Below, in pieces: positions 16,044 through 24,025 of a stretch of DNA of 64,000 nt. The notes beneath the pieces are model-generated. The model was given only the letters and a program-made list of their open reading frames with translations. It did no database searches and was not told the DNA's origin. The stretch is taken from positions 62,001 to 126,000 of the forward strand of contig JAJFVF010000012.1 in assembly GCA_021371935.1 (NCBI GenBank). Reading direction: 5' to 3'. A program made the translations under genes and the position numbers. How positions within the stretch are numbered: the first letter of the stretch is position 1; each line of letters begins with the position of its first letter. The DNA is from a bacterium (lineage in GTDB: Bacteria > Armatimonadota > UBA5829).

Positions 16044-17873
16044 CTATTCCGTACTCGGCTCCTCAGGCGGCAGTGAGCTGATCTCAAACCTGTTTTGCTC
16101 GCCCTCATACCAACCGTTACCCGTATCCGCCTCGTGTCTGCAATATACGGTCCAACCCATAACTACACCCGAATAGTCTTCGAGCGCAGCAGCCAAACTG
16201 ATCCGCTGGGAATCTGTGAGCGAAACAGTCGGACCTGTTTCACTAATAACGCTCGAAGTCCATGTCGGACCTTGCCCGGCTACTACAGGCGCAACCACCA
16301 CATAATATGAATCAGCACCGTCCTTGCGGTTCCATTCGAGGTTTATAGTGCCATCCTGAAGATCACTGATCTGAAGCTCAGGAGCCGCATCGGAACTGGA
16401 ATAAGCAGGAGAAATAACATCGCTGTTTAGTACCGGCTCAATTACGGTTGCGGTTAAAGTATTACTCACCTTGGTAAGGTAATACCAGGTGGTAGTAGTG
16501 TCATCATCGTCATCGTCATCGTCGTCATCATCGTCATCATCGTCACCTATTGTCGAGTGTGACGTCATCTTATAAAACGCACGTATCTGATATGTATGAG
16601 TTTTGCCATATGGCTCGACTGCTACAGTTGTGCTCTGCGAAGCATATGTCTGAGATGGATTAGTGTCCAGCGAATAATAGTTTACTGCAAGATCACTACC
16701 ACTGCCGTATAGACCAGCAATACTCGTCCGACCGGAATCCATTGAACCGGAATCGCGCATGACCTTTACAGGAGCTTCTGAATCAGCAAAACTGTCCCTT
16801 ATGACCTGGTATTCCATCACGTTTTTGCCATTATCCAACGCACTCGCATCCCAGGAAATAACAGTCGGGTCTGTGAGACTGATGCTCGGAGCATCCTCCG
16901 TGCCACGCCCGCCCTTGAACAAAGACACAACTCCAAAAACAAGAGCAGCACCTAAAAGGAACTTCCCTATCTTGCTGATTGCGCTGCCCTTAGTCTTGCT
17001 TTGTGTAGGTGCCCCCGAAGGCAATGCCTGTGTCCTGGCTGCTCCGCCCACGGCAGGCATATCGAAAATTGCTCTCGCCTTGTCTTGCGCCTGGATACCA
17101 CGCATGGATTTGGTCACCTTTGCGATACTGTCTACAGGAGTTACAGATTGAATCGAGAGGTATCCGATAATCTCCCTGTCGCGCAGAACTATCATTTGCA
17201 TGCCCTGCTTTATACCGTCACGAGAACCCTTGTTAAGCATTACCTGGCTGGCACCCATGCTGTTTTGAACCGTGGCCTCAGGAATGATGTAATCCACCAT
17301 CGTCTTGACGCCCAGAAATGCGGCATTATTAATCGCCTCGACTATGAGAGCGTCATCATCAGGAGTATAGCCAACCCTTGCGCTCGAATTGCCAGTCTGT
17401 ACTGCACCATTTACAATCTCGCCGGACGCTTGATCGTACATTCGCAGAACCATGGTCACGGATGCTCTTCTCGTGACACCGGAACCCGCAAGTTGAACAG
17501 AGGTGATCGCACCCTCAAGCATCGCATCGGCACTCAAATACTCACCCAGCCTCACAAGACCTACCTTGTCAAGCGGAGAATGCAGATCAAGCGCCTCCAT
17601 TGCTGTCTTGATGCTCGCACGAGTGTTACTGCCGACATCAAAGCGGGTTGTTTTGCTCATTTCCACGACAACCGCGTCGGTTGCAAGCCTGGCAAGCAAA
17701 TCACCCTGAACACCGGACTCGTTCATAAACTCAACAACTGCGACTGAATATTGGGGCATAAGCTGAGCCTCTGCCCGATTTGATAGCGGCAGGGGCCCTA
17801 TTGTCGCCACAAGCGTTACTATTATTGCGTAGCACACACTCTTGAAAACCCTGCATTCTATTAGCTGCCTCAA
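16044..17873 (-). CDS. CsgG/FlgT-like exported protein with Fn3-like domains and poly-Asp linker
   Basis: A 609-aa envelope protein, first gene of the operon. Signal peptide (YAIIVTLVATIGPLPL, cleavage near AEAQ), then a CsgG/TolB-N-like domain (YSVAVVEFMNESG to LSADAMLEGAITSVQ, residues about 41-130) and a FlgT C-terminal-like domain (VMLNKGSRDGIKQGM to QDKARAIFDM, about 205-275). A hydrophobic segment (KIGKFLLGAALVFGVVSLF, about 295-315) could anchor it. Two Fn3-like domains follow, separated by fifteen consecutive Asp at residues about 444-458, ending EEPSTE. The start is TTG at 17873, ten bases after GGGAGG. CsgG and FlgT relatives form rings at the outer membrane, so this protein and its smaller relative at 2147-2872 could build a pore or collar for the module-bearing proteins (inference). 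Confidence 0.8.
   Translation of the reverse strand: MRQLIECRVFKSVCYAIIVTLVATIGPLPLSNRAEAQLMPQYSVAVVEFMNESGVQGDLLARLATDAVVVEMSKTTRFDVGSNTRASIKTAMEALDLHSPLDKVGLVRLGEYLSADAMLEGAITSVQLAGSGVTRRASVTMVLRMYDQASGEIVNGAVQTGNSSARVGYTPDDDALIVEAINNAAFLGVKTMVDYIIPEATVQNSMGASQVMLNKGSRDGIKQGMQMIVLRDREIIGYLSIQSVTPVDSIAKVTKSMRGIQAQDKARAIFDMPAVGGAARTQALPSGAPTQSKTKGSAISKIGKFLLGAALVFGVVSLFKGGRGTEDAPSISLTDPTVISWDASALDNGKNVMEYQVIRDSFADSEAPVKVMRDSGSMDSGRTSIAGLYGSGSDLAVNYYSLDTNPSQTYASQSTTVAVEPYGKTHTYQIRAFYKMTSHSTIGDDDDDDDDDDDDDDDTTTTWYYLTKVSNTLTATVIEPVLNSDVISPAYSSSDAAPELQISDLQDGTINLEWNRKDGADSYYVVVAPVVAGQGPTWTSSVISETGPTVSLTDSQRISLAAALEDYSGVVMGWTVYCRHEADTGNGWYEGEQNRFEISSLPPEEPSTE
16500..16544 (-). repeat. 15-codon Asp run in mixed GAT/GAC codons
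   Basis: Fifteen consecutive Asp codons use GAC and GAT irregularly. This argues for selection on an acidic, possibly calcium-binding linker rather than pure replication slippage. It separates two Fn3-like domains. Confidence 0.9.
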
Positions 17874-18082
17874 CGGTAGATAACCTCCCTAATATCCAAT
17901 TCCAACAAAAAATGTGATTGCCGACCAATATATCGCAAGTCTTTTCGGGTGAATAAACCTGATAACTAGACGCCATCGAGGTACGGCATGGGGACTTGCA
18001 CCAGAACAAAAACACATAAAGCCAGTAGCCCACCATCTGTCACATCTTGTCTTCACAGTATAAATACTCATACAAACGTGAC
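17874..18082 (-). promoter_or_regulatory. Leader of the secreted-protein operon with a possible structured RNA
   Basis: No credible gene is seen. Arms GCAAGTC and GACTTGC (17993-17999 and 17935-17941) could close a 65-nt structure containing smaller pairings TGCC/GGCG and GGT/ACC. A TATACT-like -10 (18057-18062) lies upstream with a weak -35. I compared the region with the c-di-GMP, SAM, TPP and cobalamin riboswitch cores I know and found no match, so this is an unclassified leader. A 60-codon open frame in it lacks an SD and is not called. Confidence 0.35.
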
Positions 18083-18160
18083 TACATCCTGATTATGTGT
18101 TTTCTGCATAACCCGGATCTCCGAGAGCATTATTCACGTTTCTCGTGAATAATGCGGGTA
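18083..18160. repeat. Twin-hairpin dispersed repeat, copy 2 (one stem decayed)
   Basis: The second hairpin is perfect (18127-18138 with 18144-18155, loop TTTCT). The first (about 18088-18117) has two mismatches and looks degraded. It lies between the 3' end of coaE and the leader of the secreted-protein operon. Confidence 0.75.
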
Positions 18161-18219
18161 CAGGCTGCCCAACTATAACCAGTTAACCTGATACTCATCC
18201 GTCAACAACTATAGCACAA

Positions 18220-18840
18220 CTACTCTTTTAAGAGCAAGAGAATTTCATACCAGACATCTTCCACCGACTTGCGCAAATTCACCAAATCTGCATCGTTCCG
18301 TATAACGCGGTCGGCACGCCGAACTTTGATATCCATCGGCATCTGGGAATCAATTCGCCGAAGAGCCTCGTCGTGAGAAATACCACTTCTGCTTGTCAGA
18401 CGATGTATTTGGGTCTCTTGTTCCGCAGCAACCACGATTACTTCATCCAGCATATACTCCATGTTGCATTCCATCAGAAGCGGAATCTCGATTGCAAATA
18501 CCTTATCATCACCCGGATCCTTTCTGTACTCTTCTATCGTCCGGTTGATTTTTTCGATGATGCGCGGATGAGTTATGGCATCGAGATCTGCCCTGGCCTT
18601 GGAATCGGAAAATACGATCCGCCCAAGTGCTGAACGATTGATCTGCCCGTCGGCAAGCAATACATCATCGCCAAAACGCTCACATACCTCACGATATGCG
18701 GGCTCATCTATATCTAAAATCTGCTTGGCAACATTGTCGGCACTCAGGACGCGCGCACCCAATTCAGACAGCATCCCGAGCACCGTGCTCTTGCCTGTGC
18801 CTATTCCACCGGTTATACCTATCACATAAGCCATGCTCAT
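18220..18840 (-). CDS. coaE: Dephospho-CoA kinase
   Basis: Phosphorylates the 3'-hydroxyl of dephospho-CoA with ATP, the last step of coenzyme A synthesis, in the cytosol. P-loop GGIGTGKS near the N terminus, then LSADNVAKQIL and the family motif THPRI, and an adenine/lid region near RLTSRSGISHDEALRRI. Length about 206 aa is normal. The start is ambiguous: ATG at 18840 or 18834. An in-frame ATG at 18855 lies inside the adjacent twin-hairpin repeat and is unlikely. No clear SD is present because the repeat abuts the start. It sits between two copies of the repeat, and rpsA upstream has its own terminator. Confidence 0.93.
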   Translation of the reverse strand: MSMAYVIGITGGIGTGKSTVLGMLSELGARVLSADNVAKQILDIDEPAYREVCERFGDDVLLADGQINRSALGRIVFSDSKARADLDAITHPRIIEKINRTIEEYRKDPGDDKVFAIEIPLLMECNMEYMLDEVIVVAAEQETQIHRLTSRSGISHDEALRRIDSQMPMDIKVRRADRVIRNDADLVNLRKSVEDVWYEILLLLKE

Positions 18841-18845
18841 CACTA

Positions 18846-18924
18846 TAACCCGCATTATTCACGAGAAACGTGAATAATGCTCTCGGAGACCCGTATTATG
18901 CGTAAAACGCATAATACGGGTCTA
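18846..18924. repeat. Twin-hairpin dispersed repeat, copy 3 (inverted)
   Basis: Stems 18852-18863/18869-18880 (loop AGAAA) and 18891-18902/18908-18919 (loop TAAAA), both perfect. The second stem has a compensatory T-A pair where copy 1 has G-C (CCGTATT/AATACGG versus CCGGATT/AATCCGG), so base pairing is conserved. It ends a few bases before the coaE start. Confidence 0.85.
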
Positions 18925-18935
18925 ACAAAAGTAAT

Positions 18936-18965
18936 GGCCCGGCACCTATAATAAAGTGCCGGGCC
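18936..18965 (-). terminator. Rho-independent terminator of rpsA
   Basis: A perfect 10-bp GC-rich stem (GGCCCGGCAC with GTGCCGGGCC, 10-nt loop) lies about 65 nt after the rpsA stop and is followed by the T-rich ATTACTTTTGTT in the minus direction. Confidence 0.7.
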
Positions 18966-19029
18966 GTGTAATTGGCCTTTTAAGCCGAATCCTGCTCGGC
19001 ATAAAATCAATTTTCTGGCTGAAGCCGAC

Positions 19030-20640
19030 CTACTTAGCCTCGGATTCCTCAGAACCCTCTTCAGCAGCAGTGGCTGCCGTCTCGACAGGTGCTTCCTCGG
19101 TCTCGGCGCTTGCAGCGGGAGTCTCAGACACTTCGGAGACCGGCTCCACCTCGGCCTGGATGTCTTCAACCATCTCCAGCTCTTCTTGAGCCTCGGCCAA
19201 TGCCTGCGCCTCTGAGATATCTTCCTTCTTTGCCTTGGACCTCGACTTCTTGGCGGGCTTCTCCTTCTTATCGCCAAAGTCAAGTTCGCCAAGCTGCTCG
19301 CCGATCAGATCACCGATTGTGGTCTTGGTCTCGGGTTTGGCCTGGGCATAACTGCGAAACTCAGTGTCCTCGCGCTCCTTCTCCTTCTGATTCAGCAACT
19401 GCCTTACGGACAATGTCAGCCGCCGCTCGTCGGGCCGAAGGTCGATTACTTTGACCTCTACCTCCTGGCCGACACTGACTACCTCTTCAGGATTGTTGAC
19501 ACGCTTGACGGCAAGCTCGGAGTTGGGAATGATACCCTCTATCCCACCTTCAACCTGCACGAATGCACCGAATGGAACGAGCCTGGAAATTGCACCGGTA
19601 AAGACATCGCCCACTTTATAAAGCCGCTTGATGTCCTCCCAAGGGTCAGGCAGTATCTGCCGCAAACCGAGAGATACCCTGCCCTGCTCCAAGTTGAGCT
19701 TGAGAACCATCACCTGTATCTTCTGGCCGACCTTTACAACCTCGGACGGATGATTGATTCGCGTCCAGCTCATCTCGGAAATGTGCAGCAGACCGTCAAC
19801 ACCGCCAAGATCAATAAATGCACCGTAATCGGTGAGCCTGCGAACAATGCCTTCTCGTATCTGACCTACCGCAAGTGTCGCAACTGTCTCTTTCTTGAGT
19901 TCTTCGCGCTCTTCTTCCACTGCGAGCCTGTTGGAAAGCACTACCTTCCTGCGCTCGCGGTCAACCTCGATAATTTTAAAAGGCATGCTCTGGCCGACAA
20001 ATTTATCCAGGTTCTTGAGCTTGCCGCTCTGGACATGTGACGCGGGGACAAAACCCCTGATACCAAGATCGACTACAAGTCCGCCCTTGACGCGGTCGGT
20101 GACCATCGCCTTGACTACTTCCTTCTCGGCAAATGCCTTGTCAACCTTGTCCCAAGCATTCTCGAAATCAGCTCTCTTCTTGGAAAGAACAGGCCCGCCT
20201 TCCTGACTCTCTGACTCAACAACGTAAACCTTGATCTTCTCCCCAACTGAGACGACTTCTTCAGGCTCGAGACTGGCATCGCGAGTAAGTTCATTGGGCT
20301 TGATGACGCCTTCCGATTTCGTTCCTACATCTACCAGCACGCCTTCTCGGTCGATGTGCACAACTACACCTTCGACAACATCGCCAGGAGACAATGACCT
20401 GAATGTCCCAGAATAATCGACTCCGGCACCACCCATCTGGGCCATCGCCGCCTCCATGGTCATCGGTTCCTCAGCTTCAGCTGATGCCGGTTCCTCGGTT
20501 TCAACCGATACCGGTTCCTCAACAGGCTTGGAAGTCTCGTCTACCTGCTCAGGCTCAGTTGCATTGGAACCAAATGGGGTCTCGGACATCTCGTGCGTAG
20601 GGACGGACGTTTGCTCCCGCTCCACATTCTCATCAGACAT
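19030..20640 (-). CDS. rpsA: 30S ribosomal protein S1
   Basis: RNA-binding ribosomal protein that helps mRNA dock on the 30S subunit. 536 aa with an acidic Glu/Pro/Thr-rich N-terminal extension (about 1-80), four S1 OB-fold domains (starting near SPGDVVEGVVVHIDREG, VVKAMVTDRVKGGLVVDLG, GQIREGIVRRLTDYGAFID and GDVFTGAISRLVPFGAFVQ) and a low-complexity charged tail (KKEKPAKKSRSKAKKED, then Glu/Ala-rich). Four domains rather than the six of E. coli is common outside Proteobacteria. The start has GAGGAG nine bases upstream. A good sigma-70 promoter lies about 205 nt upstream, leaving a long leader where S1 could act on its own mRNA. Confidence 0.95.
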   Translation of the reverse strand: MSDENVEREQTSVPTHEMSETPFGSNATEPEQVDETSKPVEEPVSVETEEPASAEAEEPMTMEAAMAQMGGAGVDYSGTFRSLSPGDVVEGVVVHIDREGVLVDVGTKSEGVIKPNELTRDASLEPEEVVSVGEKIKVYVVESESQEGGPVLSKKRADFENAWDKVDKAFAEKEVVKAMVTDRVKGGLVVDLGIRGFVPASHVQSGKLKNLDKFVGQSMPFKIIEVDRERRKVVLSNRLAVEEEREELKKETVATLAVGQIREGIVRRLTDYGAFIDLGGVDGLLHISEMSWTRINHPSEVVKVGQKIQVMVLKLNLEQGRVSLGLRQILPDPWEDIKRLYKVGDVFTGAISRLVPFGAFVQVEGGIEGIIPNSELAVKRVNNPEEVVSVGQEVEVKVIDLRPDERRLTLSVRQLLNQKEKEREDTEFRSYAQAKPETKTTIGDLIGEQLGELDFGDKKEKPAKKSRSKAKKEDISEAQALAEAQEELEMVEDIQAEVEPVSEVSETPAASAETEEAPVETAATAAEEGSEESEAK

Positions 20641-20844
20641 TGCTCAACACTCCTCTCGCGGGCTTGAAAAACACACCCGCTTTTACTAGTCATCCCAAGC
20701 AGCTCGAAAGCCGCACGGGGCAAGCCATTATGGCCGGCAAAATCAAATAATACAGATCAGTATATGCATTACCGACTGTATCCCAAAAATTGTCCGGCAG
20801 AACATTCGCCGGTGAAACTCCATATACCGATGGCTCGACTCTTT
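20641..20844 (-). promoter_or_regulatory. rpsA 5' leader, no gene
   Basis: About 200 nt of untranslated leader between the promoter and the rpsA SD. It contains small hairpin-forming stretches (CCGGC...GCCGG at about 20790-20810 and GCGGG...CCCGC just before the SD). Autoregulation is known for S1 in other bacteria; here it is inference only. Confidence 0.4.
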
Positions 20845-20873
20845 ATAATAACCTCTTAATCGCTCAGCGTCAA
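20845..20873 (-). promoter_or_regulatory. Sigma-70 promoter for rpsA
   Basis: In the minus direction TTGACG (20868-20873), a 17-base spacer, then TATTAT (20845-20850). Close to consensus with ideal spacing. Confidence 0.65.
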
Positions 20874-20900
20874 ATTTTACTTCGTGCCGATTAATCCATT

Positions 20901-22202
20901 TCAATCAGAAGCCAATAACTCCATCAGTGTGGCAGCGAAAAACTCATGACCCAGATCATTTGGATGATTTATGCCATTTGCTAGAAGAGTCTCATAAGGG
21001 ATTCCCAGCGACCTGAGGTTAGCCCATATGTGTGCCGTATCACCCAGAGCTACTTGATTATCGACGGCTGCCTGACGCATTGCGGCGGCGGCTTTCTCAA
21101 AGTTGGCGTTCCAGGAATGTGTCATAAAGTGAGGAGTTAGCAGGATAAACTCTACATTCGGGTTGCTTTGCCTTGCACGCTCGATGAACTCACTCCAATT
21201 CGATGCTATCTTCTCCGGCATATGGACATCATTCACGAACTCGACGGTGATCAGATCAGGATTATACGAAAGGACCTCTTCATCGTAGCCGTCCCTCCTC
21301 GAATCAGTGGTCGTACCGCCTATACCAGCGTTCCTCAGATTTATCTCTGAGTTTGGATATGCATCCTTAAGCGACGCGCGAAACAGCTCGACATAACACT
21401 TGGAATGAACACTCGGTGAACAGCCCTGTGTGACACTGTCGCCCCAGCAGACTATGGTAACGGGCTTTCCCTCATGCAGAAGACTCTTTGTATGGTTCAG
21501 ATAATTGCCGCCGCTGACATTGATATAATCTCTCCATGAAGCGTTTTTTGCCGGCATGGGATAGATATTGCTCGGTTCTATTACCGTAGTACGATGGGTG
21601 ACATAAATGCTGTCGAGCGCCTTCCAGCCATTGTCGGCATCGGGAAGAGCGGGGCAAACAGGTGCTGATATTCCCTTCTTGACGGCAAGCTCGCCGGTCT
21701 GAGAAATCTGCACGATATCCAGCCGCTCATCGGTGACTGCATAGTCTATGTATACCTTTGCCCCTTTGGGAATGCTGCTGGTGCTTACTCGTGAAATGCC
21801 TCCCCAGTCGTGATCGAGCATATAGTCCATTTCCTCTTTATACAGGATGCCACCAGCCTTTTCAGAATGCACTTTGACGGACTCTGGAATGATTGCATAC
21901 GGCAGGCGCGTATATCTGTCTACTGGACCGCATGTGAGATCGAGAAAAGTGCCCCCGGCAAATGAGCCTGCAGGGTCATCCGACAAAACATGCTCTTCTG
22001 AATGCACATCTTTTCGCTCAGGAGTATCCATTCTGAGTGTGACAGCAGTCGGCACTTCGATGTCACCACATTGAGCCTGATATGTGCCGGGCTCGACCAC
22101 CACGGCCATCGAGGGTTCGTCTGTCGAGCGCACTGCTGTGCAAACATTGCTGCATACGGCAAGCATTGTGAGCACGATTCGCACGCAGAAATACATTTCC
22201 AT
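20901..22202 (-). CDS. Exported SGNH/GDSL-family hydrolase
   Basis: Probable secreted esterase or deacetylase of the SGNH superfamily, acting on carbohydrate or lipid esters. Signal peptide at about 1-25. A beta-sandwich-like N-terminal half (about 40-220) may bind carbohydrate. The catalytic domain begins VTIVCWGDSVTQG (block I, Ser in GDS), then LRNAGIGG (block II), VEFVND (block III, Asn) and GINHPNDLGH (block V, Asp and His). Start is the ATG at 22202, eight bases after GGAGG; an upstream in-frame TTG overlaps the SD. Downstream of, and probably co-transcribed with, a GHL10-type glycosidase, so polysaccharide processing is likely. Confidence 0.85.
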   Translation of the reverse strand: MEMYFCVRIVLTMLAVCSNVCTAVRSTDEPSMAVVVEPGTYQAQCGDIEVPTAVTLRMDTPERKDVHSEEHVLSDDPAGSFAGGTFLDLTCGPVDRYTRLPYAIIPESVKVHSEKAGGILYKEEMDYMLDHDWGGISRVSTSSIPKGAKVYIDYAVTDERLDIVQISQTGELAVKKGISAPVCPALPDADNGWKALDSIYVTHRTTVIEPSNIYPMPAKNASWRDYINVSGGNYLNHTKSLLHEGKPVTIVCWGDSVTQGCSPSVHSKCYVELFRASLKDAYPNSEINLRNAGIGGTTTDSRRDGYDEEVLSYNPDLITVEFVNDVHMPEKIASNWSEFIERARQSNPNVEFILLTPHFMTHSWNANFEKAAAAMRQAAVDNQVALGDTAHIWANLRSLGIPYETLLANGINHPNDLGHEFFAATLMELLASD

Positions 22203-22262
22203 CACTTTCTCCTCCAAAAACTAAAAGCATTATTATTGCTGCTTGGCAAAGCGTATAGTTTT

Positions 22263-22289
22263 TCGGGCTGGATCGGATATCCAGCCCGA
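22263..22289 (-). terminator. Hairpin between glycosidase and SGNH hydrolase genes
   Basis: A perfect 11-bp stem (TCGGGCTGGAT with ATCCAGCCCGA, loop CGGAT). In the minus direction it is followed by AAAAACTAT, not a U-run, so it is probably not a true terminator on that strand. Confidence 0.4.
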
Positions 22290-22341
22290 ATGACTAACTA
22301 TATTCATCTCACGCCGACTCATTCCAACTGGAAAAGAAACA

Positions 22342-23982
22342 TTAGCTGCCGGTGGACCTGCTGTTTCGTGATTGCGAAAGCAGTGCCGGAGCTTCATGTG
22401 GAGCATTCATCGGCTTTGGAAATGCCTGCTTGAGCACCGACCACCAGTCGTAATCGCGAACATACACAAGATCGAAAAGCATGCAGCCCTGAGTCTTGGC
22501 GAGACACTGCCTGACCGCCTTTAGAAACTTGTCCGGGCGGCCGTTATACTGGCGCAGATATAGACTGCCATAGACGAAAGTCTCGTCCTTTATTGCATTC
22601 ATTGACTCTTCAGCAGCCGCCTCGACGCTCTTCCAGTCTTCCTCGCCCCTGGCCTGGGCTTCCCTGCGAGTGGGGTATGTGTAATAACAGCCAGTGCATA
22701 TATAGTCCGCGAGATCGGCATAGCCGGTCTCTTCATAGCCGTCCGGCCACCAGTCCAGATCAGGTGCGCTGTGACTCGGACTGCCCCAGTTTACACCCAC
22801 GTCAAAATAGACCGGATACCACGAGCCTACATATACACCGAGCCGGACTCCGCGCCTGATGGACTTGACTGTGTGCCTGACCTGAGCAAGAAAATCGCGA
22901 ATTACCTGTGCTCTGAACTTCAGCCATTCCTTGAACAGTGGTCCCCGCTCGATATCTCCGGGAGCAAGCGGTCTGGCAAAAACATCCTCGGGCCACTTGC
23001 TGACTTTTCGACCAATGAAGCTCTCGAACTGTTTGCGGGTGACATCACTGAAGTCAGTGTAGATATTTGGGTAGCGCATGCGGTCGAGTACGATGCCGTC
23101 TACATCGTAGTGCTCAACTATCTCACGCACAATACTCAGCTCATATGCCTGCACATCCGGGTTGCATGGGTTTACAAATACCGCATGGTGGACGTTATCC
23201 GTCTCGCTGACACGGCGCATGGCGGCCTCGCCTTTGAGAGTAAATTTTGCGCCGCTTTCGGCTGCATGCTTAAGCCATGCGCCGGCTTCCTTGTCTGCCA
23301 ACAGGATAAACCCACCATCCGGCGCAGCAAGATGAGCGCGTCCCGTAATCTGCTCGGGACGGCTGGCCTGGCCGTCGCCAGATACTCTTACATAGGTGGT
23401 GTCCGGTGGAAGATCACCGGCTAGAGCTGAATTGGAACCGTAAGCACATATATTCCCAGGATATGGACCGTCGGCTGAATGGAGCTGCCTGCTTTGGCCG
23501 TCGCTGGTGCAGACAGCACGATCCATATCGTATTGAACGCACTGCCAGTCGCGGTTCCTTAATGCAGGACCACCGCCTGCTTTCTGTGAGCCCTCTGAAA
23601 ATACATTTATGGAAGCATGGACTGCTATACCTGCTTTGTGACCTTCATCGACAACGGCTTTGAGCAGATCATAGTCTCGCGGATATGCGGCCCCATCGAG
23701 ACTGGTCAGGCGAGGAGCTATCCTGCTCCTGTAAAGCACTAGACCCGAAAGGGGTTTCACGTCCACAATGATGGTATTGATGTTGGCGTCTCGGCACCTT
23801 CGGACGGTCTCAGCAACACCTTTGCGACTGGACAAGTGCCGGAGGTTGGCCTCGGCATCAAACCAGATTATTCGACCCTGCAGGTGTCTCTGCCTGCATA
23901 TTGCACTTAAATTGCTGTTCGCCGCAGCGCCCGGCTGAACCCACATAAGCGATATCCCTATCAATATAAGTATGTAACGCAT
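22342..23982 (-). CDS. Exported GHL10-type (DUF187-like) glycoside hydrolase
   Basis: Secreted TIM-barrel protein of the glycosyl-hydrolase-like 10 family, whose members act on polysaccharides or peptidoglycan-like glycans. Signal peptide (ILILIGISLMWVQPGAAA). Recognisable elements are GRIIWFDAEANLRHLSS at the start of the barrel, INTIIVDVKPLSGLVLY, KAGIAVHASINVFSEG and the conserved VDGIVLDRMRYPN strand with the likely catalytic Asp. The C-terminal part resembles later barrel strands (VRLGVYVGSWYPVYFDVGVNWG). 546 aa from the ATG at 23982, chosen for the signal peptide; SD is weak. Flanked by two other exported proteins in one transcription direction. Confidence 0.82.
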   Translation of the reverse strand: MRYILILIGISLMWVQPGAAANSNLSAICRQRHLQGRIIWFDAEANLRHLSSRKGVAETVRRCRDANINTIIVDVKPLSGLVLYRSRIAPRLTSLDGAAYPRDYDLLKAVVDEGHKAGIAVHASINVFSEGSQKAGGGPALRNRDWQCVQYDMDRAVCTSDGQSRQLHSADGPYPGNICAYGSNSALAGDLPPDTTYVRVSGDGQASRPEQITGRAHLAAPDGGFILLADKEAGAWLKHAAESGAKFTLKGEAAMRRVSETDNVHHAVFVNPCNPDVQAYELSIVREIVEHYDVDGIVLDRMRYPNIYTDFSDVTRKQFESFIGRKVSKWPEDVFARPLAPGDIERGPLFKEWLKFRAQVIRDFLAQVRHTVKSIRRGVRLGVYVGSWYPVYFDVGVNWGSPSHSAPDLDWWPDGYEETGYADLADYICTGCYYTYPTRREAQARGEEDWKSVEAAAEESMNAIKDETFVYGSLYLRQYNGRPDKFLKAVRQCLAKTQGCMLFDLVYVRDYDWWSVLKQAFPKPMNAPHEAPALLSQSRNSRSTGS

Positions 23983-23997
23983 TTTGCATATGCCCAA

Positions 23998-24025
23998 ACG
24001 ACCGGGCATATGGAATCCCGGTCGT
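23998..24025 (-). terminator. Hairpin overlapping a stop codon
   Basis: A perfect 9-bp stem (ACGACCGGG with CCCGGTCGT, 10-nt loop) begins at the stop codon of the upstream exported protein. In the minus direction it is followed by TTTGGG, a weak terminator at best. Confidence 0.35.

Noticed and set aside
17001-17747. 248-codon plus-strand open frame
   Set aside because: Antisense to the CsgG/FlgT-like gene, whose sequence is clearly protein-like with conserved domains and a good SD.
17935-17999. Known riboswitch class (c-di-GMP, SAM, TPP, cobalamin)
   Set aside because: None of the conserved core sequences I know could be matched; left as unclassified leader.
17889-18071. 60-codon minus-strand open frame in the operon leader
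   Set aside because: No SD, Trp/Cys/Arg-rich translation and overlap with a possible RNA structure.
22771-23424. 217-codon plus-strand open frame
   Set aside because: Antisense shadow of the GHL10-type glycosidase gene.
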